This document shows positions 23,255 through 31,632 of a stretch of 37,946 nucleotides of DNA, piece by piece. The stretch comes from Lachnospiraceae bacterium UBA3316. Lineage in GTDB: Bacteria; Bacillota; Clostridia; Lachnospirales; Lachnospiraceae. Within the stretch, counting starts at the first letter, position 1, and every line of letters begins with the position of its first letter. The translations under genes were made by a program, and so were the position numbers. The notes beneath the pieces are model-generated. The model saw only the letters and a program-made list of their open reading frames with translations, ran no database searches and had not been told where the DNA came from. Where the stretch lies: positions 54,440 to 92,385 of the forward strand of contig DESK01000037.1 of NCBI GenBank assembly GCA_002361955.1, given 5' to 3'.

Positions 23255-24766
23255 CTACATCAATGTTCCCGCGATCCGGCTCACATAGGAGATCAGCGAA
23301 TTCGGGAATACGCCAAGCAGCAGGGACAGGCCGGCCAGAACAGCCAGGGGCAGCCACATTCCCAGCCGCTCCTTGCGCACAGAGGATTCCGCCGCCGCAT
23401 CCTTCCCCGGGAAAAATCCCTTCATAGTCACAGGCAGAAGATACCCCGCCGTGAGCAGGGCGCTTATAAGCAGCACCACAGGCCCCAGCCAGCGGAACAT
23501 TCCCACATCTGCCCCCAGGGCTCCCTGGGCCAAACACCACTTACTGATAAAGCCGCTGGCAGGCGGTATCCCGATCAGCGCCAGGGCCGCAAAGGTATAG
23601 GAGAGCAGTGTCTTCGGCATCTGTTTCCCGATTCCGCCAAGCTCCTCCACCCTGGTCTTCCCATACTGGAAAATAAAGGCTCCCGCCGTCAAAAACAGGG
23701 CGCTCTTGATAAACGCATGGTAGACTGTATGGAGAAGGGCGCCCTCCACACCCCCCGCCGTCAGCAGAGACAGGCCAAACAAAATATAAGAAATCTGGCT
23801 GACCGTAGAGTACGCCAGGCGCTTCTTAAACACCGGTTCCCGAAAGGCCAGCAGCGAACCCATAAACACCGTCAGCAAAGACAGGCTCATCCACACAGTC
23901 TGTACCCAGGTGCCCCGCAGGAAATCCGGACCAACAATGTAATACACCACGCGGATCATCGCCAGCACGCCGGACTTTACGATAATGCCTGACAGCACCG
24001 CCGAGGCCGGGGAAGGCGCCACTGGATGGGCCGTGGGAAGCCAGGCATGTAAGGGGAACATTCCCGCCTTTGCTCCGAAGCCGATCAGCATCGCGCAGAC
24101 TGCCGCCAGAAGGATTCCCCTGTTGCCCGCCGCCAGGGCTGCGTTTAAGGTTCCCCCGGCCGTAAAGGTGAGGGTCGTGCAATGCTGATACAGAAAGAAA
24201 ATGCCAAACAGTCCCAGGTAAGCGCCGCACATGGAATAAAACAGATATTTCAGCGCGGCCATAATCGCCTCCTTAGAACCGTTATGCAGCACCATGGGCA
24301 TGGACGCCAGCGTCATCAGCTCATAAAACAGATACATCGTCACCAGGTTTCCCGCAAAATCCAGGGCTACCAGGATGCCATACACCAGCAGGTAGAGACC
24401 GAAAAACCGCTCCTCCTCCCCTTCATGTTCCATGTAGACGAAGGAGTAAAAGCCCACCGCCACCCACACAATGCTCACAAAGGTCACGAACAGCCTTCCC
24501 ACCCCGTCAACATGAAAATAGACCGGGATATCCTTCATCAGATAAAAAAGCGTCACGCTCCTGTCGCCGCTCCAGGCCGCGCAAAGAGCCAGAATTGCTG
24601 AGCATACTAACACCACAGCCGTGAGCAAATGGATTCTTTTCCTTTTGCCCTCCTCCTGCTGTTTTTCCAGGCTTCCTGCTGTCACATGCCCCCAAAAGGA
24701 GGCGGCCAGCATATAAAGCCCGGCCAGAGACGGCAGAAACACCGGCAGCAATAATAAATAGTCCAT
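23255..24766 (-). CDS. MrpD/NuoM-like proton-conducting subunit (second)
   Basis: A 503-residue paralogue of its neighbours. Key residues: Glu149 (MYLFYELMTL), Lys233 (GFGAKAGMFPLH), Lys264 (GIIVKSGVLAM) and Lys in SGFISKWCLA. Closest in motif wording to the third subunit, which suggests a local duplication. A charged loop (EKQQEEGKRKR, about 34-44) between helices 1 and 2 is unusual. ATG 24766 has AGGAGGGG upstream, 12 bases after the preceding stop. Confidence 0.88.
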   Translation of the reverse strand: MDYLLLLPVFLPSLAGLYMLAASFWGHVTAGSLEKQQEEGKRKRIHLLTAVVLVCSAILALCAAWSGDRSVTLFYLMKDIPVYFHVDGVGRLFVTFVSIVWVAVGFYSFVYMEHEGEEERFFGLYLLVYGILVALDFAGNLVTMYLFYELMTLASMPMVLHNGSKEAIMAALKYLFYSMCGAYLGLFGIFFLYQHCTTLTFTAGGTLNAALAAGNRGILLAAVCAMLIGFGAKAGMFPLHAWLPTAHPVAPSPASAVLSGIIVKSGVLAMIRVVYYIVGPDFLRGTWVQTVWMSLSLLTVFMGSLLAFREPVFKKRLAYSTVSQISYILFGLSLLTAGGVEGALLHTVYHAFIKSALFLTAGAFIFQYGKTRVEELGGIGKQMPKTLLSYTFAALALIGIPPASGFISKWCLAQGALGADVGMFRWLGPVVLLISALLTAGYLLPVTMKGFFPGKDAAAESSVRKERLGMWLPLAVLAGLSLLLGVFPNSLISYVSRIAGTLM

Positions 24767-24778
24767 CCTTCTCCCCTC

Positions 24779-26293
24779 CTAAGCAAACATCTCTAATCCG
24801 TTTCGGATCAGCATGACAATGGGCTCTGAAAAGAGACCGAGAAACAGGTTCAGGGCGATAAAACATACCAGAGCAAAGGATTTTGCCCTGTTTTCCTTCA
24901 TTTTCACCTGCGTAAATACGATCCCATCTCTCTTTACCCTTCTGACCGGCGTATAGAGGCGAATCACCGTCTTCATAAAATACACCGCGTTCAGGATCGT
25001 GCTGATAGCCAGGGCGATCAGTGTAGGCAGCATCCGCTTCATGCTGTCCACTCCCACGCTCGCCTGGGCAAAGAGAAGCTTTGAGATAAAGCCGGAAAAC
25101 ATGGGAATACCTACCATGGAGAGGGCTCCCACCGTGAAAGCCACCCCTGCCAGCTTGTTTCTGTAGCCCGCCCCGGTAAGATCCTTAAAGTCCGTGCTGT
25201 CTGCCGCCGTATCCGTAAGGCCGGAGGCCGCCACAAAGAGCAGGGCCTTGGTGGCCGCATGGGAGATGACATGATAAAGGCTTGCCACCATTCCCTCAGT
25301 AGTTCCCAGTCCAAAGCCCATATAGATATAGCCGATCTGGGCCACGGAGGAGTAGGCGATCATCCTGCGGATGCTGCTCTCCCTGATGGCGCTGACAGAA
25401 CCCATGATCATACCCACGATACCAAAGACAAAGAGCACGTTGATAACCTTGCTGTCCCGAACCATATCAAAGCCGATCACCCGGTAAAAGATCTTTACCA
25501 GGAGGAAAATATAGCCCTTGGATACCAGCGAAGACAGAATCGCCGCCGAGGATACGGTAGAATATCCATAAGCGTCCGGCAGCCAGCTGTGAAAGGGGAA
25601 CAGGGCGCTCTTAATGGCCAGGCCCACAGACATCAACACCACCGATACCAGCAGCGGAATGTGATATCCCCCGCTGGTGCGAAGCAGCGCTACCTGCTCC
25701 TTGATATTGCTCATGAGCAGATGCCCCGTCAGGTCATAGAGAAAACAGATGCCCAGCATCAAGAGACCGGAGCCCAGCAGGCTCATAATCATGTAGCGGG
25801 TAGCCGCCTCCAGCGTTCTGCCGTTCTGCCGGATCATAATCAGGCCGCAGGCGGAGATGGTGTTGATCTCCACAAACACATAAGCCGTAAACAGGTCGTT
25901 CGTGTAGATCAGGGCCAGCAGGGAACACAGCAGCAGATCCACCATAATATAGTAGAGATTCTGCTTCGTATCCTCGATCTCATTCTCCCGCTCCCGGATT
26001 CCTCCCAGAATACACAGCAGCATAATGATACAGAAGAAGAGGGCCATCACAGCCTCCAGCACTCCTACACGGATCTCATTTCCCCAGGGCGCCGGAAAGT
26101 GTCCCATACGGTACACATACTCTTCCCCGGTGCTCACCACATAGGACAGCACCAGGGCGGACATTCCGCCGATCACAGTAATCACCCCGGCATTTACCCA
26201 TTTAGCCTTCTTTCCGCCCAGAATCGAGGACAGGGGCCCGGAAAACAGGGAGAGGATGATGGAAATAAACGGTAAATTCTGTACAAACGCCAT
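24779..26293 (-). CDS. MrpD/NuoN-like proton-conducting subunit (first; MbhH position)
   Basis: A 504-residue membrane subunit directly after mrpC, the position of MrpD/MbhH. Charged path residues: Glu142 (YVFVEINTIS), Lys228 (GLAIKSALFPFHSWLP), Lys259 (SLVSKGYIF) and Lys in SGFISKLLFA. The ATG at 26293 shares bases with the mrpC stop (TGATG), with AAGGAGGG 7 bases upstream; a GTG one codon earlier is the alternative. Tight coupling to mrpC supports a stoichiometric complex in the cytoplasmic membrane. Confidence 0.9.
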   Translation of the reverse strand: MAFVQNLPFISIILSLFSGPLSSILGGKKAKWVNAGVITVIGGMSALVLSYVVSTGEEYVYRMGHFPAPWGNEIRVGVLEAVMALFFCIIMLLCILGGIRERENEIEDTKQNLYYIMVDLLLCSLLALIYTNDLFTAYVFVEINTISACGLIMIRQNGRTLEAATRYMIMSLLGSGLLMLGICFLYDLTGHLLMSNIKEQVALLRTSGGYHIPLLVSVVLMSVGLAIKSALFPFHSWLPDAYGYSTVSSAAILSSLVSKGYIFLLVKIFYRVIGFDMVRDSKVINVLFVFGIVGMIMGSVSAIRESSIRRMIAYSSVAQIGYIYMGFGLGTTEGMVASLYHVISHAATKALLFVAASGLTDTAADSTDFKDLTGAGYRNKLAGVAFTVGALSMVGIPMFSGFISKLLFAQASVGVDSMKRMLPTLIALAISTILNAVYFMKTVIRLYTPVRRVKRDGIVFTQVKMKENRAKSFALVCFIALNLFLGLFSEPIVMLIRNGLEMFA

Positions 26294-26670
26294 CACAATC
26301 CCTCCTTTTTCAGCCTGGTGGAAATCTCATCCAAATCCAGCGTATGGTACCGCCTGTAAAGACGGATCGTCAGGGCCAGCATCAGGGCAGACACGGACAC
26401 GGACACCACGATACCCGTCAGCACCAGGCCGCTGGGGATGGGGTTGATGTAGGCCTCCACGCTCTGCACGCCGTTTGTCACGATCGGCGCCTTACGCCCC
26501 GCCACATAACCCTTTAAGGCCAGGAACAGATACATTGCCGTATCCATGATATTCAGTCCGATAATCTTTTTGATCAGGTTTTTCTGGAGCAGCAGATTTG
26601 AAAAGCCGATGCCAAATAAGATCATGGCCACTGCCTCTCCGTAGTTATTAAAAAGGTTTGCGAAATTCAT
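26293..26670 (-). CDS. mrpC: MrpC/MbhG (NuoK-like) subunit
   Basis: A 125-residue, three-helix protein of the MnhC/MrpC family, homologous to NuoK of complex I. Landmarks are the ILFGIGFSNLLLQKNLIKKIIGLNIM stretch (about 17-42; LIKKIIGL is the usual NuoK motif) and INPIPSGLVLTGIVVS, where PxPxALVLTAIVI is typical. An extra basic tail (RLYRRYHTLDLDEISTRLKK) points to the cytoplasm. It starts one base after the MbhE/MrpB gene and overlaps the next. It forms part of the ion-translocating core of the antiporter. Confidence 0.9.
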   Translation of the reverse strand: MNFANLFNNYGEAVAMILFGIGFSNLLLQKNLIKKIIGLNIMDTAMYLFLALKGYVAGRKAPIVTNGVQSVEAYINPIPSGLVLTGIVVSVSVSALMLALTIRLYRRYHTLDLDEISTRLKKEGL

Positions 26671-26671
26671 C

Positions 26672-27646
26672 CTAGTAGGCTCCTTTCCGGAACATTACAT
26701 AGAAGGTGTACATGGTTCCTGCCACCACCAGTCCCACACAAATATTCAAAACTAAAATCAGGCCGCTGCTCAAAATCGCCCCCGGCGTTCCCAGGGGAAT
26801 CACGCTCTCGATATGATTGGCTCCCGTATAGAAGGAATAGCTTTTGGCAAGACAGTAACAGCCCAGGGCGCAAAAGCTCAAACGCTTGTAGGTCTTTTCA
26901 TTAAAGAAGCGCTCCGTCTTCTTAAACCCAAAGGCATTCAGGTACAAAATCAGGCCCGCGCCGATCACGGCCCCTCCTGAAAACCCGCCGCCGGGGCCCA
27001 GATGGCCTCCGAGAATCACATAGATGCCGAAAATCACGATGGGCGGCACCAGAATTCTGGCCACCGTCTGCAAAATCACATCATTTTTCGGCTCATGGAG
27101 GCGGTCTTCCTCCATATCATACCCCATGCCGTGGCTGCCCTTTTTGCTGTTGTCGAGACGCAGCAGGATCAGCACCGTACAGGTGGCGATGAACAGCACA
27201 TGGGACTCTCCCAGGGTATCAAAGGCACGGTAATCCAGAATCATGCCCGTGACGATATTCACGGCTCCCGTCTCCTGCAGGCCGTTCTCTATGTAGCGTG
27301 CCGCCACCTCATTGTTCACGGGATTTTCCGGATGGCCGAAGGTGGGCAGGTCAGACACAGCCACCAACAGCATTGCCACCAGAAAGACACAGAAAAGCAC
27401 GCTGAAAACCTTGTAGACTTTTCCGAAAAACTGCAGCTCCGCGTTGTGGCTCGTATCATAGATGTTTTTAAAAAGCCCCTGCTTTTCCTGCCTGCGCTTT
27501 TTTACTGTTTCCTTATCCTCCGCGAAGGGCTTCTGGGGCTGCATCTCCACCGTGCCCAGGAACGGATCCTTTGTGCCGTAGAACCACTGACTGATCCTGT
27601 AGGACAGTGTCTTTTCATATTTTTCCGGAGATACCTTCTTACTCAT
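26672..27646 (-). CDS. MbhE-MrpB fusion subunit
   Basis: A 324-residue protein joining parts that are separate in Mbh complexes. Residues ~1-80 are a polar, basic cytoplasmic extension (KRRQEKQG). Residues ~85-175 match the MbhE/MrpA C-terminal unit (NIVTGMILDYRAFDTLGES is diagnostic). Residues ~190-320 are the MnhB/MrpB domain (LVPPIVIFGIYVILGGHLGP, then GGGFSGG) with four helices. ATG 27646 overlaps the MbhD gene by 8 bases and has GAGGAGGAG upstream. The fusion and the N-terminal extension are the notable points. Confidence 0.85.
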   Translation of the reverse strand: MSKKVSPEKYEKTLSYRISQWFYGTKDPFLGTVEMQPQKPFAEDKETVKKRRQEKQGLFKNIYDTSHNAELQFFGKVYKVFSVLFCVFLVAMLLVAVSDLPTFGHPENPVNNEVAARYIENGLQETGAVNIVTGMILDYRAFDTLGESHVLFIATCTVLILLRLDNSKKGSHGMGYDMEEDRLHEPKNDVILQTVARILVPPIVIFGIYVILGGHLGPGGGFSGGAVIGAGLILYLNAFGFKKTERFFNEKTYKRLSFCALGCYCLAKSYSFYTGANHIESVIPLGTPGAILSSGLILVLNICVGLVVAGTMYTFYVMFRKGAY

Positions 27647-27902
27647 CCTTCTGCTCCTCCTCAGATTTCATAATCGCGTGTATCTTTTTCAGCGTCACAA
27701 AAAAGAGCACGCTGGTGATCCCGGCTCCCACGGCCGCCTCTGTGATCGCCAGATCCGGCGACTCCAGAAGGATCCAGATAATGGACATCACCAGGCTGTA
27801 GGACATATAGATCAGAATGGAATTTAAAAGATTTTTTGACAGGCTCACGGACACGGCGCACACCACCAGAAAGCCCAGTAAAATCAACATAAATACCTGC
27901 AT
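27639..27902 (-). CDS. MbhD-like subunit (DUF4040)
   Basis: An 87-residue, three-helix protein corresponding to the MbhD/MrpA C-terminal segment: SLSKNLLNSILIYMSYSL followed by ESPDLAITEAAVGAGITSVLF, where the conserved PDVALTEAAVGAG motif carries a functionally important Glu. It starts one base after mrpG, with a near-perfect AAGGAGGAGG site. A small dedicated MbhD gene is typical of Mbh/Mbs-type complexes, whereas classic Mrp keeps it inside MrpA. Confidence 0.9.
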   Translation of the reverse strand: MQVFMLILLGFLVVCAVSVSLSKNLLNSILIYMSYSLVMSIIWILLESPDLAITEAAVGAGITSVLFFVTLKKIHAIMKSEEEQKDE

Positions 27903-27903
27903 C

Positions 27904-28266
27904 TTATACCTCCTCCTTCCTTTCCTCTTCTAATTCGGAAAGCTCCGCTTCCCGGTAATGCTTCTCCCCTTCCCCTCCGGTGGTAACCTCCAGCCTGGCG
28001 ATCAGGTGGGAGGATACGGGGGAAGAAAACCAGAGGAAGATGATCACAAACAGCAGCTTCAGGGAGGTAAAATTCAGCCCGCTCATGATGATGAGCCCGA
28101 GCAGGGAAAACCCAATTCCCAGGGTATCCCCCATAGCCGCCGCATGCATACGGTTCAGGACATATTTGAAACGGAACACGCCAATCATCTCCACCACAAA
28201 AATCCCCAGGCCGCAGAGCATCAGAACAGCCCCGACCAGAAAGCGAATCCACTCAAGCACCGCCAT
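27904..28266 (-). CDS. mrpG: MrpG/MbhC subunit
   Basis: A 120-residue, three-helix protein of the MnhG/MrpG family: FVVEMIGVFRFKYVLNRMHAA (compare GLLRFPDVYTRLHAA), then MGDTLGIGFSLLGLII, and PVSSHLIAR in the third helix. The charged C-terminus (ELSELEEERKEE) is cytoplasmic. ATG 28266 overlaps the mrpF stop by 14 bases and has GAGGAGG upstream; a longer frame with a poly-basic start is rejected. Confidence 0.9.
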   Translation of the reverse strand: MAVLEWIRFLVGAVLMLCGLGIFVVEMIGVFRFKYVLNRMHAAAMGDTLGIGFSLLGLIIMSGLNFTSLKLLFVIIFLWFSSPVSSHLIARLEVTTGGEGEKHYREAELSELEEERKEEV

Positions 28267-28585
28267 GTTTCTTTTCCTCCTCTTCCTTCTTCTCCAGATA
28301 AACACCCATATATACCTTCGTCAAAACAATCACCGCCAGGAAACTGATCATGGCGTAAATCAGGCAGATATCGGCCAGATAGCCTTCCTCCAGCAGCAGC
28401 GCCAGGATGCCGATGATCACCATGACCATGGTTCCCATCATATTGACGGAAACGATGCGGTCGGCCACCCGGGGCCCGATAATGGCTCGAATCAGGCAAA
28501 GCACCACCATCACTGCCAGAAAGATCAGAACTGCTACAAAGAATGTATGATAGGCCGTCAAAAGCCCTGAGATTCCTCTTCCCAT
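28253..28585 (-). CDS. mrpF: MrpF/MbhB subunit
   Basis: A 110-residue, three-helix protein. The conserved LCLIRAIIGPRVADRIVSVNMMG (about 29-51) is the MnhF/MrpF signature, and YLADICLIYAMISFLAVIVL is the last helix. It ends in a Glu/Lys-rich tail (KKEEEEKKHGG). It lies 16 bases after mrpE. Confidence 0.9.
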   Translation of the reverse strand: MGRGISGLLTAYHTFFVAVLIFLAVMVVLCLIRAIIGPRVADRIVSVNMMGTMVMVIIGILALLLEEGYLADICLIYAMISFLAVIVLTKVYMGVYLEKKEEEEKKHGGA

Positions 28586-28601
28586 ATCTCTTTCCTCCTT
28601 C

Positions 28602-29063
28602 TTAATCCCTCTCCAGCTCGGCGAGACGTTTTACAAATACAGAATCATCCATGCCCTCTGCAAGGCTTTCATCCAGGCAGTGCACCACATAATCAGGTCC
28701 CTCCAGATGCACGGTAATCGTTCCCGGAGTCAGCGTGATGGCATTTGCCAGAAAAGCACGTCCCGCAGGAGTCTTCATCGGGGAACGAAAATGCACCAGC
28801 GCAGGCTCCAATTCCTCCTTCTCGGACAGAATCATCCGGATGACCGCGAAGTTCGCCTTGACGATCTCGATCACCAGCACACCTGCATACTGCATAAATT
28901 TCCCGGCCTTGCGGATATTTTTCAGCTCCTGAGCCACGCTGTAGTCCATAAATTTGCAGGTAAACGCGAAAACCGCCCCTGCGATTACCAGCCCAAACAG
29001 GCAGATCTCCAGGGTGAAATTTCCGTTAAAAATCACCCACAGCAAAAAATACAACAAATACAT
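28602..29063 (-). CDS. mrpE: MrpE/MbhA subunit
   Basis: A 153-residue protein with two N-terminal helices and a cytoplasmic C-terminal domain; MRSPLKTPLGRAFLANSITLTPGT-like wording appears here as RSPMKTPAGRAFLANAITLTPG followed by TITVHLEGPDYVVHCLD, the MnhE signature. ATG 29063 is chosen because GGGAGGG precedes it; the frame opens about 100 codons earlier, antisense to proA, and is rejected. First gene of the ten-gene operon, with a good promoter 45-75 bases upstream. Confidence 0.9.
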   Translation of the reverse strand: MYLLYFLLWVIFNGNFTLEICLFGLVIAGAVFAFTCKFMDYSVAQELKNIRKAGKFMQYAGVLVIEIVKANFAVIRMILSEKEELEPALVHFRSPMKTPAGRAFLANAITLTPGTITVHLEGPDYVVHCLDESLAEGMDDSVFVKRLAELERD

Positions 29064-29108
29064 ACGCTTGCCCTCCCATATTTTTTCTCTTATATGCAGA
29101 CCGCCCCT

Positions 29109-29137
29109 ATTGTAACGCTTTCGACAAAATTCGTCAA
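29109..29137 (-). promoter_or_regulatory. Promoter of the Mrp/Mbh-like operon
   Basis: Minus strand TTGACG (29132-29137), 17 bases, TACAAT (29109-29114). It has the same hexamers as the promoter at the bioY 3' end. Confidence 0.7.
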
Positions 29138-29172
29138 ACGGAAAACTCCTAAAAGGAAGCGCTACAAAAACA

Positions 29173-29201
29173 TTGCACAATTCTTCTTTCTTTCGTATAA
29201 T
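29173..29201 (+). promoter_or_regulatory. proA promoter
   Basis: TTGCAC (29173-29178), 17 bases, TATAAT (29196-29201). It diverges from the Mrp/Mbh-like operon promoter 36 bases away. The leader carries a perfect hairpin CCTGCGCC-gaag-GGCGCAGG (29227-29246) before the AAAGGAG site. Confidence 0.75.
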
Positions 29202-29271
29202 CAAATCCAGATAATTGAACGAATTTCCTGCGCCGAAGGGCGCAGGTTTGCTTCCAGAAAGGAGCCACTCT

Positions 29272-30552
29272 ATGGATATCAGAACCGAAGTAAGAAAAAT
29301 GAAGGAGGACAGCCCCGCCATGGCGGCGTCCTCCCTGGATCTCAGGAACCGGGCCCTCGAGGCAGCCGCGGCGGCCCTCACTTCTCATAAGGAAGAGATC
29401 TTCACGGCAAACCGTGCCGATATGGAGGCTGCCTCCCAGGCAGGCATAGCCCCCGCCGTCATGAAGCGGCTGAAATTTGACGAACACAAGCTGGCCGATG
29501 TGATTGCCGGCATCGGAGAGCTCATCAAGCTCCCCGATCCCCTCTCCCAGGTTCAGCTCGCCCGGGAGCTCGATGAGGGGCTGACCCTCTACCGCGTCAC
29601 CTGTCCCATCGGCGTGATCGGCATTATTTTTGAAGCCAGGCCCGACGCCCTGGTTCAGATCTCCTCTCTGTGCATCAAGAGCGGAAACTGCGCCGTGCTG
29701 AAGGGCGGAAAGGAGACCGCGCGGACAAATAAGGTTCTGTTCACCCTCATCCACGAGGCCGTGACAGCCTGCGGGCTTCCGTCCGGCTGTATGCTTCAGG
29801 CAGAGCTCCACAACGAGATCGACGAGCTGCTCTCCTGCCATGACTGCGTGGACCTGCTGATTCCCAGAGGCTCCAACCAATTTGTCCAGTACATTATGAA
29901 CCATACAAAGATTCCCGTGATGGGCCATGCGGACGGCGTCTGCCATATCTACGCCGACCAGGACTGTGATATCGAAAAGGCCCTGCCCATTCTGTTGGAC
30001 GCCAAGACCCAGTACACGGCTGCCTGCAATGCGGCCGAAACCCTTCTCGTACACAGAAAAATCGCGGCAGAGTTTCTTCCTGCGGCAGCCCAGGCTCTGG
30101 CCGCTGCAGGCGTAAAGCTCCGCGGCACCTCCGAAGCCGCCAGGTGGATCCCCTGCGAGCTCATGGGGGAGGAAGAATTCGGCACCGAATACTTAGACCT
30201 TGTGCTGTCGGTAAAGCTGGTGGACAGCCTGGAGGAGGCCGTCCGCCACATCAACCATTTCGGCTCCCATCATACGGACTGCATCCTCACGGAAAACAGC
30301 GAGGCGGCTCTCACCTTCATGCAGCTGGTGGACTCCGCCGGCGTCTACCAGAACTGCTCCACCCGCTTTGCGGACGGCTTCCGCTACGGCTTCGGTGCGG
30401 AGGTAGGCATCAGCACCGGAAAAATCCATGCCAGAGGGCCTGTGGGGCTTTCCGGCCTTGTGACCTACAAATACAGGCTCTTCGGAAACGGGCACATCGT
30501 AGGCGACTACGCCTCCGGCAAAAAGCAGTTTCATTTTAAAGATATACAATAA
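29272..30552 (+). CDS. proA: Gamma-glutamyl phosphate reductase
   Basis: A 426-residue NADPH-dependent enzyme making glutamate-5-semialdehyde, the second step of proline synthesis. The catalytic cysteine is Cys252 in YTAACNAAETLLVH; other signatures are CPIGVIGIIFEARPDA, LKGGKE and LIPRGSNQFV. The usual partner proB is not in the window. ATG 29272 is preferred over a frame starting 19 codons earlier because AAAGGAG lies directly before it and the extra residues would come from the leader hairpin. Confidence 0.95.
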   Translation: MDIRTEVRKMKEDSPAMAASSLDLRNRALEAAAAALTSHKEEIFTANRADMEAASQAGIAPAVMKRLKFDEHKLADVIAGIGELIKLPDPLSQVQLARELDEGLTLYRVTCPIGVIGIIFEARPDALVQISSLCIKSGNCAVLKGGKETARTNKVLFTLIHEAVTACGLPSGCMLQAELHNEIDELLSCHDCVDLLIPRGSNQFVQYIMNHTKIPVMGHADGVCHIYADQDCDIEKALPILLDAKTQYTAACNAAETLLVHRKIAAEFLPAAAQALAAAGVKLRGTSEAARWIPCELMGEEEFGTEYLDLVLSVKLVDSLEEAVRHINHFGSHHTDCILTENSEAALTFMQLVDSAGVYQNCSTRFADGFRYGFGAEVGISTGKIHARGPVGLSGLVTYKYRLFGNGHIVGDYASGKKQFHFKDIQ

Positions 30553-30556
30553 CCGA

Positions 30557-30600
30557 CAGGGGCCGGCATGGAGGCTGTTTTACCTCCATGCCGGCCCCTG
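30557..30600. terminator. 18-bp hairpin between proA and lysR-type gene
   Basis: CAGGGGCCGGCATGGAGG pairs perfectly with CCTCCATGCCGGCCCCTG, loop of 8. It lacks a T-run on either strand, so termination efficiency is uncertain. The right arm is also the last coding sequence of the LysR gene. Confidence 0.6.
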
Positions 30601-31461
30601 ATCCCGCAAAAAATCCCAAAACACTCTGCCGCCGGCCGGGAGAAGCCTTCCTGTCTGCCGCACCATATACAGGCAGGAGGTCCGTTCAGGCTTTACCAGC
30701 TTTAGGCAGGTCACCCGCTGGCTGTCGGCATAGCGGTCCACCGACTCCGGGCATATGCCCACGCCCATATTTTCCGCGATCAAAGGCAGGATGCTGGCCA
30801 CCTGGTTGTACTTTCCCAGCACCTTGGCCTCTCCGCCAAACCAGCCGCAGATCTCCTCGTAGAGGGGCGGCCTGGAGGGCACGAAAAGGGACGCCCCCGC
30901 CAGCTCCTCCGGCGTGATCTCCTTCTGTTTTTCCAGGGGATGCCCCTTTCCCACCACGGCCATCCAGGACTCCTTTTTCAGGAAGTGGGATTCAAATTTT
31001 TCCAGGTTAAAGGGATCGCGGATGATCCCGATATCCAGGATCCCCTCCTCCAGCTTCCGGCAGACCTCATTGCTGCTTCCGCAGAGGATATCATAGGACA
31101 CTCCCGGGTACTTCTCCCGAAACAGGGGCAGCACGGCCGGAAGGATGCTGGCGCTGCAGGTCTCCGTCACCCCCAAAAGAAGGGTTCCCCGCACCTCCCC
31201 CTTCTGCATCTGGGAAAGCCTGGCCTCCGTATGGGACGCCATATTTAAAATATCCCGCGCCTGCTGCATCAGGTACTTTCCCTCCTCTGTCAGCTCCAGC
31301 TTCCGCTTCCCCCGCAAAAACAGGGTCACCCCCAGCTCCTCCTCAAGCTGGCTCAGCTGCCTGCTCAAGGGGGGCTGGGAAATGTGCAGCCTTCTCGCCG
31401 CCCTGGTAATATTCAGTTCCTCCGCCACTGCCAGAAAGTAGCGCAACGTTCTAAGCTCCAT
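30580..31461 (-). CDS. LysR family transcriptional regulator
   Basis: A 293-residue regulator: N-terminal winged helix-turn-helix (1-60: MELRTLRYFLAVAEELNITR, then AARRLHISQPPLSRQLSQLE), a linker helix, and a two-lobed substrate-binding-like effector domain (about 90-290) of the AlsR/CidR/BenM type. Target and inducer are unknown; the gene is convergent with proA and divergent from the DUF1275 gene, and the latter is the more usual arrangement for a LysR target. ATG 31461 is weakly served by AAAAGG upstream. Confidence 0.9.
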   Translation of the reverse strand: MELRTLRYFLAVAEELNITRAARRLHISQPPLSRQLSQLEEELGVTLFLRGKRKLELTEEGKYLMQQARDILNMASHTEARLSQMQKGEVRGTLLLGVTETCSASILPAVLPLFREKYPGVSYDILCGSSNEVCRKLEEGILDIGIIRDPFNLEKFESHFLKKESWMAVVGKGHPLEKQKEITPEELAGASLFVPSRPPLYEEICGWFGGEAKVLGKYNQVASILPLIAENMGVGICPESVDRYADSQRVTCLKLVKPERTSCLYMVRQTGRLLPAGGRVFWDFLRDQGPAWR

Positions 31462-31495
31462 CTCTATAATACCTTTTCTGTATGATTTTTCTTAT

Positions 31496-31525
31496 AGTAT
31501 ACGCATTTCATATAATGTTTGTCAA
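31496..31525 (-). promoter_or_regulatory. Promoter of LysR gene
   Basis: Minus strand TTGACA (31520-31525), 18 bases, TATACT (31496-31501). Confidence 0.65.
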
Positions 31526-31594
31526 TTAAAAACCTTTTCCCAAGTATCCTATCATACTTGTAAAGCATAACCTTTCATATTTTTTTTGTATTTT

Positions 31595-31620
31595 GGATTT
31601 GCGCCGGAATGTCTTATACT
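31595..31620 (+). promoter_or_regulatory. Possible promoter ahead of structured element
   Basis: TATACT (31615-31620) with a poor TTTGGA-like -35 17 bases upstream. A start here would transcribe the structured element and then the DUF1275 gene. Confidence 0.35.
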
Positions 31621-31632
31621 AAGAGGCGTCAC

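Noticed and set aside
25259..26275. Long plus-strand open frame opposite the first antiporter-like subunit
   Set aside because: His/Gln-rich composition typical of antisense to membrane-protein codons; no ribosome site.
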